A stretch of 64,000 nucleotides of DNA from Flavobacterium macacae. GTDB lineage: Bacteria; Bacteroidota; Bacteroidia; Flavobacteriales; Flavobacteriaceae. The stretch is from assembly GCF_003865365.1 (NCBI RefSeq), contig NZ_RQVR01000008.1:84124-148123 (forward strand), in the 5' to 3' direction. A program made the translations under genes and the position numbers. The notes beneath the pieces were generated by a model. It had not been told where the DNA came from. It searched no databases and saw nothing but the letters and a program-made list of their open reading frames with translations. This document shows, piece after piece, positions 45,025 through 54,735 of this stretch. Within the stretch, counting starts at the first letter, position 1; each line of letters begins with the position of its first letter.

Positions 45025-47811
45025 ATGATTACTGATATTTCAAAAATTGATCCAAAGTCCAATATTATCATAAAAGGGGCTCAAATTCACAATCTTAAGA
45101 ATTTGGACGTCGTGATTCCCCGCAATAAATTAGTTGTCATTACTGGGCTTTCCGGATCTGGAAAATCAAGTTTGGCTTTTGATACTTTATATGCAGAAGG
45201 CCAGCGAAGATATGTGGAAAGCTTATCGTCCTATGCGAGGCAATTTCTGGGCCGTTTAGACAAGCCAAAAGTGGATTATATCAAAGGAATTGCTCCGGCA
45301 ATCGCCATTGAGCAAAAAGTAAATACCACAAATGCGCGTTCGACGGTTGGTACTTCAACAGAAATTTATGACTATTTAAAATTGCTTTTTGCCCGAATTG
45401 GGAAAACTTTTTCGCCTGTTTCTGGGCAAGAAGTTAAAAAAGATACGGTTTCTGACGTAATGAACGATGTCAAAAACTTTGAACCTGAAAGCAAATGGTT
45501 GCTCCTCGCTCCTATTCATTTAGAAGAAGGACGCGCTTTAGAAGACAAATTAAAAGCGCTTTTACAACAAGGTTTTGCTAGAATTTTAGTTGAAAATGAA
45601 ATGGTTCGTTTGGACGAAATCGAAAGCCATTCTTTAGACAATAAAGACATTCTTTTGATCATCGACAGAATCGTAGTTAAAGATGAGGAAGAATTCTTCA
45701 ATCGTTTGGCAGATGCAGTCCAAACGGCTTTTTATGAAGGAAAAGGAATCTGTTATCTGCAAGAATTAAGCACTAATGACCGAAAAACTTACAGCAATAA
45801 TTTTGAGTTAGACGGAATTCAGTTCTTTGAACCAAACGTTCATTTGTTCAGTTTTAATAATCCGTATGGCGCTTGTCCGACGTGTCAAGGTTATGGAAAT
45901 ATCATCGGAATTGACGAAGAATTGGTGATTCCAAATACCGCTTTGTCAATTTTTGAAAACGCAATTTATCCCTGGAGAGGCGAAAGTATGAGCTTTTTTA
46001 GAGATGAATTGGTAAAAAAAGGACACAAATTTGATTTCCCGATTCACAAACCTTATTACCAACTTACTGACGAACAGAAAGCATTGGTTTGGAAAGGAAA
46101 TAAAGACTTTGTTGGATTGAATGATTTCTTCAAAGAATTGGAAGTTAAAAACTATAAAATCCAGAATCGCGTGATGCTTTCCCGTTATCGAGGCAAAACA
46201 AAATGCCCTGATTGTCGTGGAAAACGCCTTCGTGATGAGGCGAATTATATCAAAATCAACAACAAAACAATTTCTGACCTGGTCGATTTGCCAATCAAAC
46301 ATTTGGTTACTTTTTTCAAAAATTTAGAACTTTCTGAATATGATGTTAAAGTGGCGAAACGATTGCTTTTAGAAATCAACAACCGTTTGGCTTTCTTGAC
46401 AGAGGTTGGTTTGGATTATTTGACTTTGAACCGAAATTCCGCTACGCTTTCGGGCGGAGAATCCCAGCGCATCAATTTGGCGACTTCTTTAGGAAGCAGT
46501 TTGGTGGGTTCGATGTATATTTTGGACGAACCAAGTATCGGTTTGCACCCAAAAGATACTGAAAGATTGATCAAAGTGTTGCTTTCGCTAAGAGATTTGG
46601 GAAATACCGTAATTGTGGTGGAGCACGACGAAGACATTATGAAATCAGCCGATATGATCATTGATATTGGTCCAGAAGCGGGAACTCATGGAGGCGAATT
46701 AGTCGCTCAAGGAACCTATGATGAAATTTTGAAATCAGATTCTTTGACCGCCAAATATTTGAATGGAGAAGAAGAAATCAAAACGCCAAGAATTCGAAGA
46801 AAACATAGAAATTTCATTGATATAAAAGGAGCCCGCGAAAACAATTTGCAAAACATTGACGTTCGTTTTCCTTTGGAGGTTTTGACCGTAATTACGGGAG
46901 TTTCTGGAAGCGGAAAAAGTACGTTGGTTAAGAAAATCCTTTTTCCGGCGATGCAAAAAGTGTTGGATGGCGTTGGAGAAAAAGCGGGGCAATTTACTGA
47001 AATGACAGGAAGTTATCAGGCGATCAAACATATTGAATATGTGGACCAAAACCCGATTGGAAGAAGTTCGCGTTCGAATCCTGTCACTTATATCAAGGCT
47101 TACGACGATATTCGTGATTTATTTTCTAAGCAGAAATTATCCCAAATCAGAAATTACCAACCGAAACATTTCTCTTTTAATGTGGACGGAGGCCGTTGCG
47201 AAACCTGCAAAGGCGAAGGTTCTATCAACGTAGAAATGGTTTTTATGGCCGATGTTCAATTGCTTTGCGACACGTGTAACGGAAGACGTTTCAAGAAAGA
47301 AATCTTGGAAATTAATTACGAAGGAAAAAATATTGACGACATTTTAACGATGACAATCGATGATGCCGTTGCTTTTTTCAAAGAAAACGGACAGGCAAAA
47401 ATTACGCAGAAATTACAGCCTTTACAAGATGTTGGTCTGGGTTATGTTCAATTGGGACAGTCTTCTTCAACCCTTTCGGGCGGTGAAGCACAACGTATCA
47501 AATTGGCCTCGTTTTTAGTTAAAGGAGCTACTAAGGACAAAGCTTTATTTGTTTTTGACGAACCCACCACAGGATTGCATTTTCACGATATCAAGAAATT
47601 ATTGGCTTCGTTTGATGCACTTTTAGACAAAGGCCATTCAATAATTGTGATTGAGCATAATTTAGATTTGATAAAATGTGCCGATTATATTATTGACATT
47701 GGTCCTGAAGGAGGCGAAAATGGCGGTCAATTGATCGCATCGGGAACGCCAGAAGAAGTTGTAAAAAACAAAACTTCGGTTACTGGAAAATATCTGAAAG
47801 AAAAGCTATAG
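45025..47811 (+). CDS. uvrA: Excinuclease ABC subunit A
   Basis: 928 residues from the ATG at 45025. Two ABC modules are present, with Walker A loops GLSGSGKSS (about 42-50) and GVSGSGKST (about 625-633), signatures LSGGESQR and LSGGEAQR, and paired zinc modules CPTCQGYG / CPDCRGKR and CETCKGEG / CDTCNGRR. It recognises bulky DNA damage in nucleotide excision repair and loads UvrB. No uvrB nearby. A candidate small RNA lies directly downstream. Confidence 0.96.
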   Translation: MITDISKIDPKSNIIIKGAQIHNLKNLDVVIPRNKLVVITGLSGSGKSSLAFDTLYAEGQRRYVESLSSYARQFLGRLDKPKVDYIKGIAPAIAIEQKVNTTNARSTVGTSTEIYDYLKLLFARIGKTFSPVSGQEVKKDTVSDVMNDVKNFEPESKWLLLAPIHLEEGRALEDKLKALLQQGFARILVENEMVRLDEIESHSLDNKDILLIIDRIVVKDEEEFFNRLADAVQTAFYEGKGICYLQELSTNDRKTYSNNFELDGIQFFEPNVHLFSFNNPYGACPTCQGYGNIIGIDEELVIPNTALSIFENAIYPWRGESMSFFRDELVKKGHKFDFPIHKPYYQLTDEQKALVWKGNKDFVGLNDFFKELEVKNYKIQNRVMLSRYRGKTKCPDCRGKRLRDEANYIKINNKTISDLVDLPIKHLVTFFKNLELSEYDVKVAKRLLLEINNRLAFLTEVGLDYLTLNRNSATLSGGESQRINLATSLGSSLVGSMYILDEPSIGLHPKDTERLIKVLLSLRDLGNTVIVVEHDEDIMKSADMIIDIGPEAGTHGGELVAQGTYDEILKSDSLTAKYLNGEEEIKTPRIRRKHRNFIDIKGARENNLQNIDVRFPLEVLTVITGVSGSGKSTLVKKILFPAMQKVLDGVGEKAGQFTEMTGSYQAIKHIEYVDQNPIGRSSRSNPVTYIKAYDDIRDLFSKQKLSQIRNYQPKHFSFNVDGGRCETCKGEGSINVEMVFMADVQLLCDTCNGRRFKKEILEINYEGKNIDDILTMTIDDAVAFFKENGQAKITQKLQPLQDVGLGYVQLGQSSSTLSGGEAQRIKLASFLVKGATKDKALFVFDEPTTGLHFHDIKKLLASFDALLDKGHSIIVIEHNLDLIKCADYIIDIGPEGGENGGQLIASGTPEEVVKNKTSVTGKYLKEKL

Positions 47812-47860
47812 AACTGTTTAACAATATTTTATAACTTTCAATAGATGACAAATAGAAATT

Positions 47861-48018
47861 TGGCACGAAACTTGAAATAGAATTAGCATAAGAATTGGTT
47901 ATTCTCATACATAATAAAAATAGTTTAAAAGTTTAATAATTTGGTTGATTATTAAAATTGGTTGGTTAGGTTTGTTATAAATCCCGTGACTGTGAGGTTT
48001 GCGGGATTTATTATTTTT
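47861..48018 (+). ncRNA. Candidate small RNA after uvrA with sigma-54-like promoter
   Basis: TTGGCACGAAACTTGAA (47860-47876) matches the sigma-54 -24 box and the spacing to -12, though GA stands for the usual GC. A start near 47888 and the terminator at 47977-48018 would give an RNA of about 125 nt. The stretch has no ATG-started ORF and is rich in UUGGUU repeats. Confidence 0.45.
47977..48018 (+). terminator. Hairpin terminator
   Basis: ATAAATCCCG and CGGGATTTAT pair over 10 bases around a 15-base loop. A T-rich tail follows only on the plus strand, so it serves a plus transcript (uvrA or the small RNA). It overlaps the flippase stop codon. Confidence 0.75.
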
Positions 48019-49483
48019 TGGAAATACCTACTCTAACGAGAAGACCATCTATTACTGCATTTATATCAGAAGAAATTTTAAAAACGTAATTTAAATAGAC
48101 ATAAGTTATTGTAATTAAAATTGATTTTAAAACAATATTCACAAAAGGATTAAAAGGAAATTCCCAAAAGTAAAATCCTAAAAACAAAGCCGTTATTATT
48201 ACAAAAGATTTCAGAGTATTAATCGTAAACGGGTACAATTTCATTTTTTTGACTACAAATAAAAGCTTGATGGTGTTGTAAACAAACATCGAAATGAACG
48301 TTGCTAAAGCGGCGCCGGTAATTCCATACATCGGAATAAAAATTCGGTTTAAACCAATCATCATCACAACGAGTACTAATCCAAAAAGCAAAACAGTTCT
48401 GTAATATTTAGTGTTTAATACAATTGCGTTATTATTTCCTAGAATTACATCATAGAATTTGCCAAGCCCGATTAAAAAGACAGACAATAATCCAGCTTCA
48501 TAATTTCCGGGAATAATGCGATACATCTGATTGATGTTTAAAAAGATACCAAGCATTACCAAGCCTCCAAAAACTTGTAAGTTGATCGCACTTTTTTTAT
48601 ACAGATCATTCAATTCGTCTATCTTTTCTTCTCCCATTAATTTGGCCGTAATCGGATAAATAATTTGAAGCATCGCCCGACTTGGAACCGCAATTACGGT
48701 GGCAATAAAAATGGCTACAGAATATTCTCCATTTTTTGTGATTTCTTCATAAGCCGGAATCATAATCTTATCAAAATCAAGCAATAAAACCGCAACACTT
48801 CCTGATAAAATGATGAAAAAAGAGTAATTGAAAATGTCTTTGTAATTTTGCGGAATCTTAAAATACAACTTCGGCATTTTTACATACATCGCATAAATAA
48901 TCATTGCAAGCATCTGAAAACAGTAGGCTCCGGCAATTCCGTAGATAAAAGTTATTTTGTCAATCCAACCCAAATAAATTGAAAACAATAAAACGGTTAC
49001 GATTATTCGAACAAAAACTTCACTGATAAAATTTCCTAAAACCGACTTCATATGCACTTTTACCCAAGCATAAAATATCTCGAAATAGCCCATAAAGAGT
49101 CCAATTATCGGGATAAGCCACAGAAATGGTTCAACGGTGGGGTTGTCTTCTAAAATCCACGAGGCAATAATGTCATACCCAAAATAAGTGATTAAGCTAA
49201 CTGGGATGATCAAAAGCAAAGGCATAAAAAGCATAAAGCTTAAAAAATGCTCTTTTTCTTTTTCCTCCTTGTAATTTGAATAAAATCTAATTAAGGTGCT
49301 GTGCACGCCGAATGCCATCAAAGGCATCATTATATTGGAAGCCGAAAGTAAAAAAGAGACAATTCCATAATATTCTTTTCCAAGGAAACTGGTGTACAGA
49401 AATAATGCATTTACAGCGCCAATTCCGAAACCAAAATAGGTTACGGCAATGTTTTTGGCAGACTGATTTAATACGATTCCCAT
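48011..49483 (-). CDS. Oligosaccharide flippase (MATE/Wzx-like)
   Basis: 490 residues with 12-14 predicted membrane helices spread over the whole length. The N-terminus (AKNIAVTYFGFGIGAVNALFLY, then GKEYYGIVSFLLSASNIMMPLMAFG) is typical of polysaccharide-biosynthesis flippases that move lipid-linked glycans across the inner membrane. It is last in an operon with a glycosyltransferase and YfhO, which supports a role in surface-glycan export. Confidence 0.85.
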   Translation of the reverse strand: MGIVLNQSAKNIAVTYFGFGIGAVNALFLYTSFLGKEYYGIVSFLLSASNIMMPLMAFGVHSTLIRFYSNYKEEKEKEHFLSFMLFMPLLLIIPVSLITYFGYDIIASWILEDNPTVEPFLWLIPIIGLFMGYFEIFYAWVKVHMKSVLGNFISEVFVRIIVTVLLFSIYLGWIDKITFIYGIAGAYCFQMLAMIIYAMYVKMPKLYFKIPQNYKDIFNYSFFIILSGSVAVLLLDFDKIMIPAYEEITKNGEYSVAIFIATVIAVPSRAMLQIIYPITAKLMGEEKIDELNDLYKKSAINLQVFGGLVMLGIFLNINQMYRIIPGNYEAGLLSVFLIGLGKFYDVILGNNNAIVLNTKYYRTVLLFGLVLVVMMIGLNRIFIPMYGITGAALATFISMFVYNTIKLLFVVKKMKLYPFTINTLKSFVIITALFLGFYFWEFPFNPFVNIVLKSILITITYVYLNYVFKISSDINAVIDGLLVRVGISKK

Positions 49484-49498
49484 AGTGGAACAGCTGTT

Positions 49499-50824
49499 TT
49501 AGATTTGAGATTTGAGTAGTTTTGAAAGCTTTTCCGTTAGATTTTTTCTACTGTAATATTGCAAACCAATGGCGTTTGATTTTAATTTTCCGGTTTTATA
49601 CTCTTCGTAATAACTTAAAATTGATGACTTTAATTTTTTAATTTCATCGTATTTCACAAAAACACCCGTATTGGTATTTTGGATTATTTCTGCGAAATCA
49701 GAACCTTCCGGACCAATTCCGATAATCGGCCTTTCAGAAACCATATATTCAAATAACTTTCCAGGAATGATACTTTTTGTTTCTTCTGAATCAATTTCTA
49801 CCAATAATAAAACTTGTGATTTACGTTGCTGTTCCACCGCCATTTTGTGTGAAACATACCCCAAATTATTCAGATATTTATCTAATTTGAATTCAGTGAT
49901 GGCATCTAAAACTTCTTGGCTTACTGCACCAATTAATTTTAGTTCGAAATCTTTCTTGAAATCAGCATTTTCTTTGATTAATTCTTTCAAACATTTCCAC
50001 AAGATCCTCGGATTTCTCTCCGACAAAAAAGAACCAATGTGTGCCAGTGAAAATTTCTCGTCAAGTGTTTGCTTTTCAATTTTTTCTACATCAAAACCGT
50101 TGGTAATCACTTCAATTGGTTTGGTGGTCAACGCTTCAAATTCCTTTTTTGTAGTAGCACTTGTCACCAAAATCACATCGGCAGAATTTAACACTTTTGA
50201 TTCTAAATTTTTGTGCTTTCTAGAAGCTGAATTACCTAATTTCAGTTTGTTATGATACCCAATCGTAGTCCAAGGATCACGAAAATCAGCAAACCATTTC
50301 ACGTTTGTTTTCTCTTTTAAATCCATACCGATCAAGTGCAGACTGTGTGGCGGGCCTGAAGTCACAATCGTGTCAATTTGATTTTCTTCAATATATTTTT
50401 CCAAATATTTCACCGAAGGCTTTACCCAATAAACGCGAGCATCCGGAATAAAAACATTTCCTCGAATCCACAGAAAAAGTTTCTCTGTGAAGGATTGCTT
50501 CCTTTGATTTGGAATAATTCCGGAACTTATCTTTTTCGTCTTATTTTTTGAAAAAATAGAGGCAAAACCATAGGGTTCAAAAATCTTTTTTTTCAAGATT
50601 ATAGCTTTATCAGAAACTTCAGAAACCAAACCTTCATCCATAATTGGATACGTCGGATTTTCTGGAACATATACAATGGGCTGTATGCCAAAATCAGGCA
50701 AATACTTCACAAACTTCAACCAACGCTGAACGCCTGGTCCTCCGGCTGATGGCCAATAATAAGTGATTATGAGTACTTTTTGCCCCCTAACCCCCAAAGG
50801 GGGAATTTTGTCACCCTCTACCAT
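49499..50824 (-). CDS. Glycosyltransferase, family 4-like
   Basis: 441 residues, GT-B fold. N-terminal VLIITYYWPSAGGPGVQRWLKFVKYL and C-terminal GKLFEYMVSERPIIGIGPEGSDFAEII (nucleotide-sugar site) fit GT4 enzymes. The first 15 residues (MVEGDKIPPLGVRGQ) are encoded by a GC-rich palindrome, and the native protein probably began near KVLIITYYWP. Donor and acceptor unknown. Sits between yfhO and the flippase. Confidence 0.85.
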   Translation of the reverse strand: MVEGDKIPPLGVRGQKVLIITYYWPSAGGPGVQRWLKFVKYLPDFGIQPIVYVPENPTYPIMDEGLVSEVSDKAIILKKKIFEPYGFASIFSKNKTKKISSGIIPNQRKQSFTEKLFLWIRGNVFIPDARVYWVKPSVKYLEKYIEENQIDTIVTSGPPHSLHLIGMDLKEKTNVKWFADFRDPWTTIGYHNKLKLGNSASRKHKNLESKVLNSADVILVTSATTKKEFEALTTKPIEVITNGFDVEKIEKQTLDEKFSLAHIGSFLSERNPRILWKCLKELIKENADFKKDFELKLIGAVSQEVLDAITEFKLDKYLNNLGYVSHKMAVEQQRKSQVLLLVEIDSEETKSIIPGKLFEYMVSERPIIGIGPEGSDFAEIIQNTNTGVFVKYDEIKKLKSSILSYYEEYKTGKLKSNAIGLQYYSRKNLTEKLSKLLKSQI

Positions 50825-50867
50825 TTTTAATTATTTTTGGGAGTTCCCCCTTTGGGGGCTAGGGGGC
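50782..50867. repeat. GC-rich palindromic element between yfhO and the glycosyltransferase
   Basis: Arms at 50782-50805 and 50844-50867 (24 bases each) are complementary with one mismatch, separated by 38 bases. Each arm is itself palindromic (CCCCCAAAGGGGG). It encodes the last residues of YfhO (RPLAPKGGTPKNN) and the first of the glycosyltransferase (KIPPLGVRG). Its GC content contrasts sharply with the neighbours. Confidence 0.8.
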
Positions 50868-53292
50868 GATTTTCAAAATAAATTCCTCCTACTAAAAGCA
50901 ACAACATAAGAATGGAACTGATCAAAGTAATTGTGCTTCCGGTTTTCACAACTTGTGGCTCAAATTTAAATTCAATGGTATGTTTTCCAGCGGGAATTTC
51001 AAGACCTCTCAACGTATAATCTACTCTAAAATGATCTGCAGATTTTCCGTCAATCGTTACATTCCAACCTTTTGGATAATAAATTTCAGAGAAAACAGCC
51101 AAACCTTTATTGGCATTCTTTGAAACATATTTGATATAATTTGGCTCGTATGCTTTTAAAAAAATTGTTGCTGTTGAATCTTTTTCGTACGTTTTTGAAA
51201 TTGGATTCTTAAATTCTTTTTGGTTGAAAACGGCTTGATTTTTAGTGTCCAAACTATCCAAAGCCTTCATTTCTTCATCGGCAGAATTTACGAATTTTAC
51301 TTCTTTAACAAACCACGCATTCCCATTGGCATCTGGATTAATTACCGGATATTCTTGGCCTTTTTCGTCTACCTGAATCACATATTTGGTATTCAGCATA
51401 TTCAAAACATTCAAATTTCCTTTACCAATTTGATAATCAAATAATTGCTCAATTCTTCTTGGTCGAACTGCGCTGTAACCTGATAATGATTTGTGGAAAT
51501 AAGACGTTCTGGCCTGTAATCTTCCTTCAATTTCATAAACTCTGTACACGGAAGTGTCTCTTAATATCTGCTGATCAGAAGGCGTTTCTTGAAAGGGTTC
51601 ACGCACTTCTCTTGCACTTACAAAACCTTTGCTGTCCACATAATTTTTATCGATGAAGAACAAATCTCCAACCATAAATAATCCGATTAAAATAACCGTC
51701 AATGTGTGGGATAATTTGTTTTTGTAGTGCAAAAATAAAAATCCAACTGACATTAAAATTAAAAAACCAGAACGCAACAAATCGGTGTTGTAAAGACTTT
51801 TTCTGTCTGCTCTCAAAGCTTCGACGAAACCAGAACCAAAAGCATCGCTACCTTGTGCTTGGCTGAACATTTGTTGCATCTGGGCATCATAAGGCCCTAC
51901 AAAATCAAACATTCCTTTGGCCACAAATAGCAAGATGATGATTCCCAAACTTATTCCTCCGGCTAATTTCAATGACTTAAATTGTTCGTCTTTTTCTGAT
52001 TTGAAAAAACTCTGAAGTCCCATGATGGCAAGAACCGGAAGACACAATTCAATGATTACTTGAATCGAAGAAACAGCTCTAAACTTGTCATACATTGGAA
52101 CAAAATCAATGAAAAAATCCGTCATTAATGGGAAATTTTTTCCCCAAGAAAGTAACAATGAGAAAATAGCTCCTGCTAAAAAAGCATATTTTATTTTTCT
52201 TTTATCATTGAACAAAGCTAAAATTGCCAAAAAGAAAACCACCGCCCCGATATACGCTGGCGCGGCAACGATTGGCTGATCGCCCCAATACGTTTTGGCA
52301 TACGCTTCTGTAAAACCTCTGGCTTCCTCTGGAGTTGCGCCTTGCATACTGATGAATTCGTACACTTTTGATTCACTTCCCAAATGTTCAGAATTAGAGC
52401 CTCCGAATAATCGTGGAGCAAATAAATTTAAACTTTCTGCAATTCCGTAGCTGTATTCTGTGATGTAATCATAACTCATTGCTGATGTAGTCGTGTTTTT
52501 TGAACCGTCTGGATTAAAAGTCAGTTCGCTTTTGCCACGCATACTAAAATCAGCATATTCAGATGTTGCCAACAAACTTGAAGCATTGGCCCCGATTGCC
52601 AAAATTCCGGCTACGGCAAACACTCCCATGGAAACCAAATATCCTTTGACATCTTTCTCCTTGATGTATTTATAAAGAAAGTAAATACCGACAATCAACA
52701 GCAAAAACAACAAATAATAGGTCATTTGGAAGTGATTCGCATTGATTTCCAACGCTCCGGCAATCATGGTAATCAATCCGCCGAGAATATATTTTCGCCT
52801 AAAAACCAGCAAAACTCCGGCAACAACCATCGGCATATAAGCGATTGCGTGTGCTTTTGCATTATGGCCTACGCCAAGAATAATGATAAGGTAAGTGGAA
52901 AATCCGAAGGCGAGCGCTCCGAAAAAGGCTTTCAGCGGATCTACTTTCAAAACTAAAAGCAATCCGTAAAATCCAAGAAAATATAGAAAAATATAATCGG
53001 CAGGACGCGGTAAAAATCGCAAAACATCGTCTAAAGCACCCACGGCATCATTTGGATAATTGGCTCCTAATTGATAAGTTGGCATTCCTCCAAAGGCTGA
53101 ATTGGTCCAAAAAGGCTCTTCTTTCGTTTCGGCCCTAAAGTCATTTTGCTCTTTGGCCATTCCTGTATATTGCGCAATATCAGATTGATACAGCTGTTTG
53201 CCTTGCATTACAGGATAAAAATAAATTAGGGAAACCAAAACAAAGCCTAAAACGGCCAATAAATGAGGATAATACTTGCTGATTATTTTCAT
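50827..53292 (-). CDS. YfhO-family membrane protein
   Basis: 821 residues with an N-terminal block of about 12 membrane helices (first at 11-28) and a large periplasmic domain (about 600-790) before a final helix (about 790-810). This is the YfhO family, thought to glycosylate lipoteichoic acid or other envelope polymers in Gram-positives; in Bacteroidota the role is open. Its C-terminal tail is built from the palindromic element. First gene of the operon. Confidence 0.85.
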   Translation of the reverse strand: MKIISKYYPHLLAVLGFVLVSLIYFYPVMQGKQLYQSDIAQYTGMAKEQNDFRAETKEEPFWTNSAFGGMPTYQLGANYPNDAVGALDDVLRFLPRPADYIFLYFLGFYGLLLVLKVDPLKAFFGALAFGFSTYLIIILGVGHNAKAHAIAYMPMVVAGVLLVFRRKYILGGLITMIAGALEINANHFQMTYYLLFLLLIVGIYFLYKYIKEKDVKGYLVSMGVFAVAGILAIGANASSLLATSEYADFSMRGKSELTFNPDGSKNTTTSAMSYDYITEYSYGIAESLNLFAPRLFGGSNSEHLGSESKVYEFISMQGATPEEARGFTEAYAKTYWGDQPIVAAPAYIGAVVFFLAILALFNDKRKIKYAFLAGAIFSLLLSWGKNFPLMTDFFIDFVPMYDKFRAVSSIQVIIELCLPVLAIMGLQSFFKSEKDEQFKSLKLAGGISLGIIILLFVAKGMFDFVGPYDAQMQQMFSQAQGSDAFGSGFVEALRADRKSLYNTDLLRSGFLILMSVGFLFLHYKNKLSHTLTVILIGLFMVGDLFFIDKNYVDSKGFVSAREVREPFQETPSDQQILRDTSVYRVYEIEGRLQARTSYFHKSLSGYSAVRPRRIEQLFDYQIGKGNLNVLNMLNTKYVIQVDEKGQEYPVINPDANGNAWFVKEVKFVNSADEEMKALDSLDTKNQAVFNQKEFKNPISKTYEKDSTATIFLKAYEPNYIKYVSKNANKGLAVFSEIYYPKGWNVTIDGKSADHFRVDYTLRGLEIPAGKHTIEFKFEPQVVKTGSTITLISSILMLLLLVGGIYFENRPLAPKGGTPKNN

Positions 53293-53344
53293 AATAGATA
53301 AGTTGAAAACAAATAAATAAAGGCGTGAAGATACGCATTTACAA

Positions 53345-53352
53345 CAAATATA
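53345..53352 (-). promoter_or_regulatory. yfhO operon promoter -7 box (TATATTTG)
   Basis: TATATTTG on the minus strand, 52 bases before the YfhO ATG. No clear TTG upstream. Confidence 0.45.
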
Positions 53353-53365
53353 TTCAAAGAAATGT

Positions 53366-53635
53366 TTAGTCTATTTCTTCGTAATCGATGTACTCACCTA
53401 CTTTTTTCTTTTCGCGAGGCTTGTCAGATTTTGCCGTTGTGTTAACAAAATCAGATTGGTTATTTTGAGTTCTTTGATAATTTTGCTGTTGTTGCTGAAA
53501 GTTTTCTTGCGCTTTATTCACGACCGTTTTTACCATAATCGGAAAAAGAAGCTTGCCAATAAATTTTAGCAAATAATAAATACACACAATAGTTATTATC
53601 GTTCTCAAAATACCATCAAGGGAAGCATATTGCAT
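53366..53635 (-). CDS. DUF4834-like small membrane protein
   Basis: 89 residues from the ATG at 53635; ten further residues upstream are doubtful. One hydrophobic helix (about 9-32), a Gln/Asn-rich linker (QENFQQQQQNYQRTQNNQ) and a C-terminal KKKVGEYIDYEEID that closely matches DUF4834 family ends. Function unknown. It lies upstream of the yfhO operon on the same strand, but a promoter intervenes. Confidence 0.75.
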   Translation of the reverse strand: MQYASLDGILRTIITIVCIYYLLKFIGKLLFPIMVKTVVNKAQENFQQQQQNYQRTQNNQSDFVNTTAKSDKPREKKKVGEYIDYEEID

Positions 53636-53762
53636 AATCGTAATTTTAATTGGTAAAAATAACAAATAGAATTTTGAAAATTAAATTATCATTCTTAAAT
53701 TAATAATAAATTATAGTACATTTGGGTTATAGTAACCATATCCTAATGAAAACCTCAAGAAT

Positions 53763-54734
53763 ATGTTCAAATTAAAGTCACTTTCACTGCTGTTTTTTGC
53801 CTTTTCGACTTCAGCCATTTATGCCCAATTTACTGACGACATCAACTCAAACCGACCGGGAGAATCCATGTCGGGATTTTCTGTTGGCAAAACCGTTTTT
53901 CAAATGGAAGCCGGAATTTATGGAATCACAGAAGACCACAACCTTTTAGAAACTGACTCCAAAGGTTTTGGATTTGATTTAGCACTTCGATATGGTGCTT
54001 TTTTAGAACAATTAGAATTTATTGCCATCATTCAATACCAAGCCGACCAATACAATACACCGCTTGGTTCTGAAAACAGAAGTGCTGTCAAAAAAATGAC
54101 TTTAGGTGCCAAATACTTGATTTATGACCCATTTAAAAATTATGAAGAAAAAGTAAACATCTATAGCTGGAAAGCAAATCACCGTTTTAAATGGAGACAA
54201 TTTATTCCTGCGGTTGGCGTTTATGCAGGTGCCAACGTGAATTTTTCGAATAATCCTTATACCTTTGAAACCGATCCCAAAATCAGCCCGAAGTTAATGG
54301 TGATTACGCAAAATCATTTCGGAAGCCGTTATGTTTTTGTCATGAATATTATTGCTGATAAAGTGACTTCAGATTATCCAAGTTATGGCGGTATCGCTAC
54401 AATGACGTATGGAATTAACCCAAAATGGTCTGCTTTTTTAGAAGGGCAAGTGTACCAAAGTGATTATTATTCTGACGGAATTGCGCGTGGAGGCGCTGCT
54501 TATTTATTAATGCCAAACCTTCAATTAGACGCATCGATCAGTAAGAACATAAAAGATACGCCGTCCATTTTTTACGGAGGAATTGGGGTTTCTTGGCGTT
54601 TTGACGGAAGCTATAAAGATATTTTAATTAATATTCCAGGAAAAGACGATTCAAAAGACAAAAAGAAAGACAAGAAGAAAAAAGACGATAAAAAACGAAT
54701 TGACGAAGTCGGAGGCGAACAACCTACAGAATAA
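53763..54734 (+). CDS. Outer-membrane beta-barrel protein (transporter family)
   Basis: 323 residues with a signal peptide (MFKLKSLSLLFFAFSTSAIYAQ). The mature part opens FTDDINSNRPGESMSGFSVG and continues as alternating beta strands with aromatic ends (FVMNIIADKVTSDYPSYGGIATMTYGI, YLLMPNLQLDASIS). This is the 'phenol MetA-deg'-like barrel class. The C-terminal tail is highly charged (KDKKKDKKKKDDKKR), perhaps disordered. Overlap-free, one base before the GNAT gene. Confidence 0.75.
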   Translation: MFKLKSLSLLFFAFSTSAIYAQFTDDINSNRPGESMSGFSVGKTVFQMEAGIYGITEDHNLLETDSKGFGFDLALRYGAFLEQLEFIAIIQYQADQYNTPLGSENRSAVKKMTLGAKYLIYDPFKNYEEKVNIYSWKANHRFKWRQFIPAVGVYAGANVNFSNNPYTFETDPKISPKLMVITQNHFGSRYVFVMNIIADKVTSDYPSYGGIATMTYGINPKWSAFLEGQVYQSDYYSDGIARGGAAYLLMPNLQLDASISKNIKDTPSIFYGGIGVSWRFDGSYKDILINIPGKDDSKDKKKDKKKKDDKKRIDEVGGEQPTE

Positions 54735-54735
54735 A

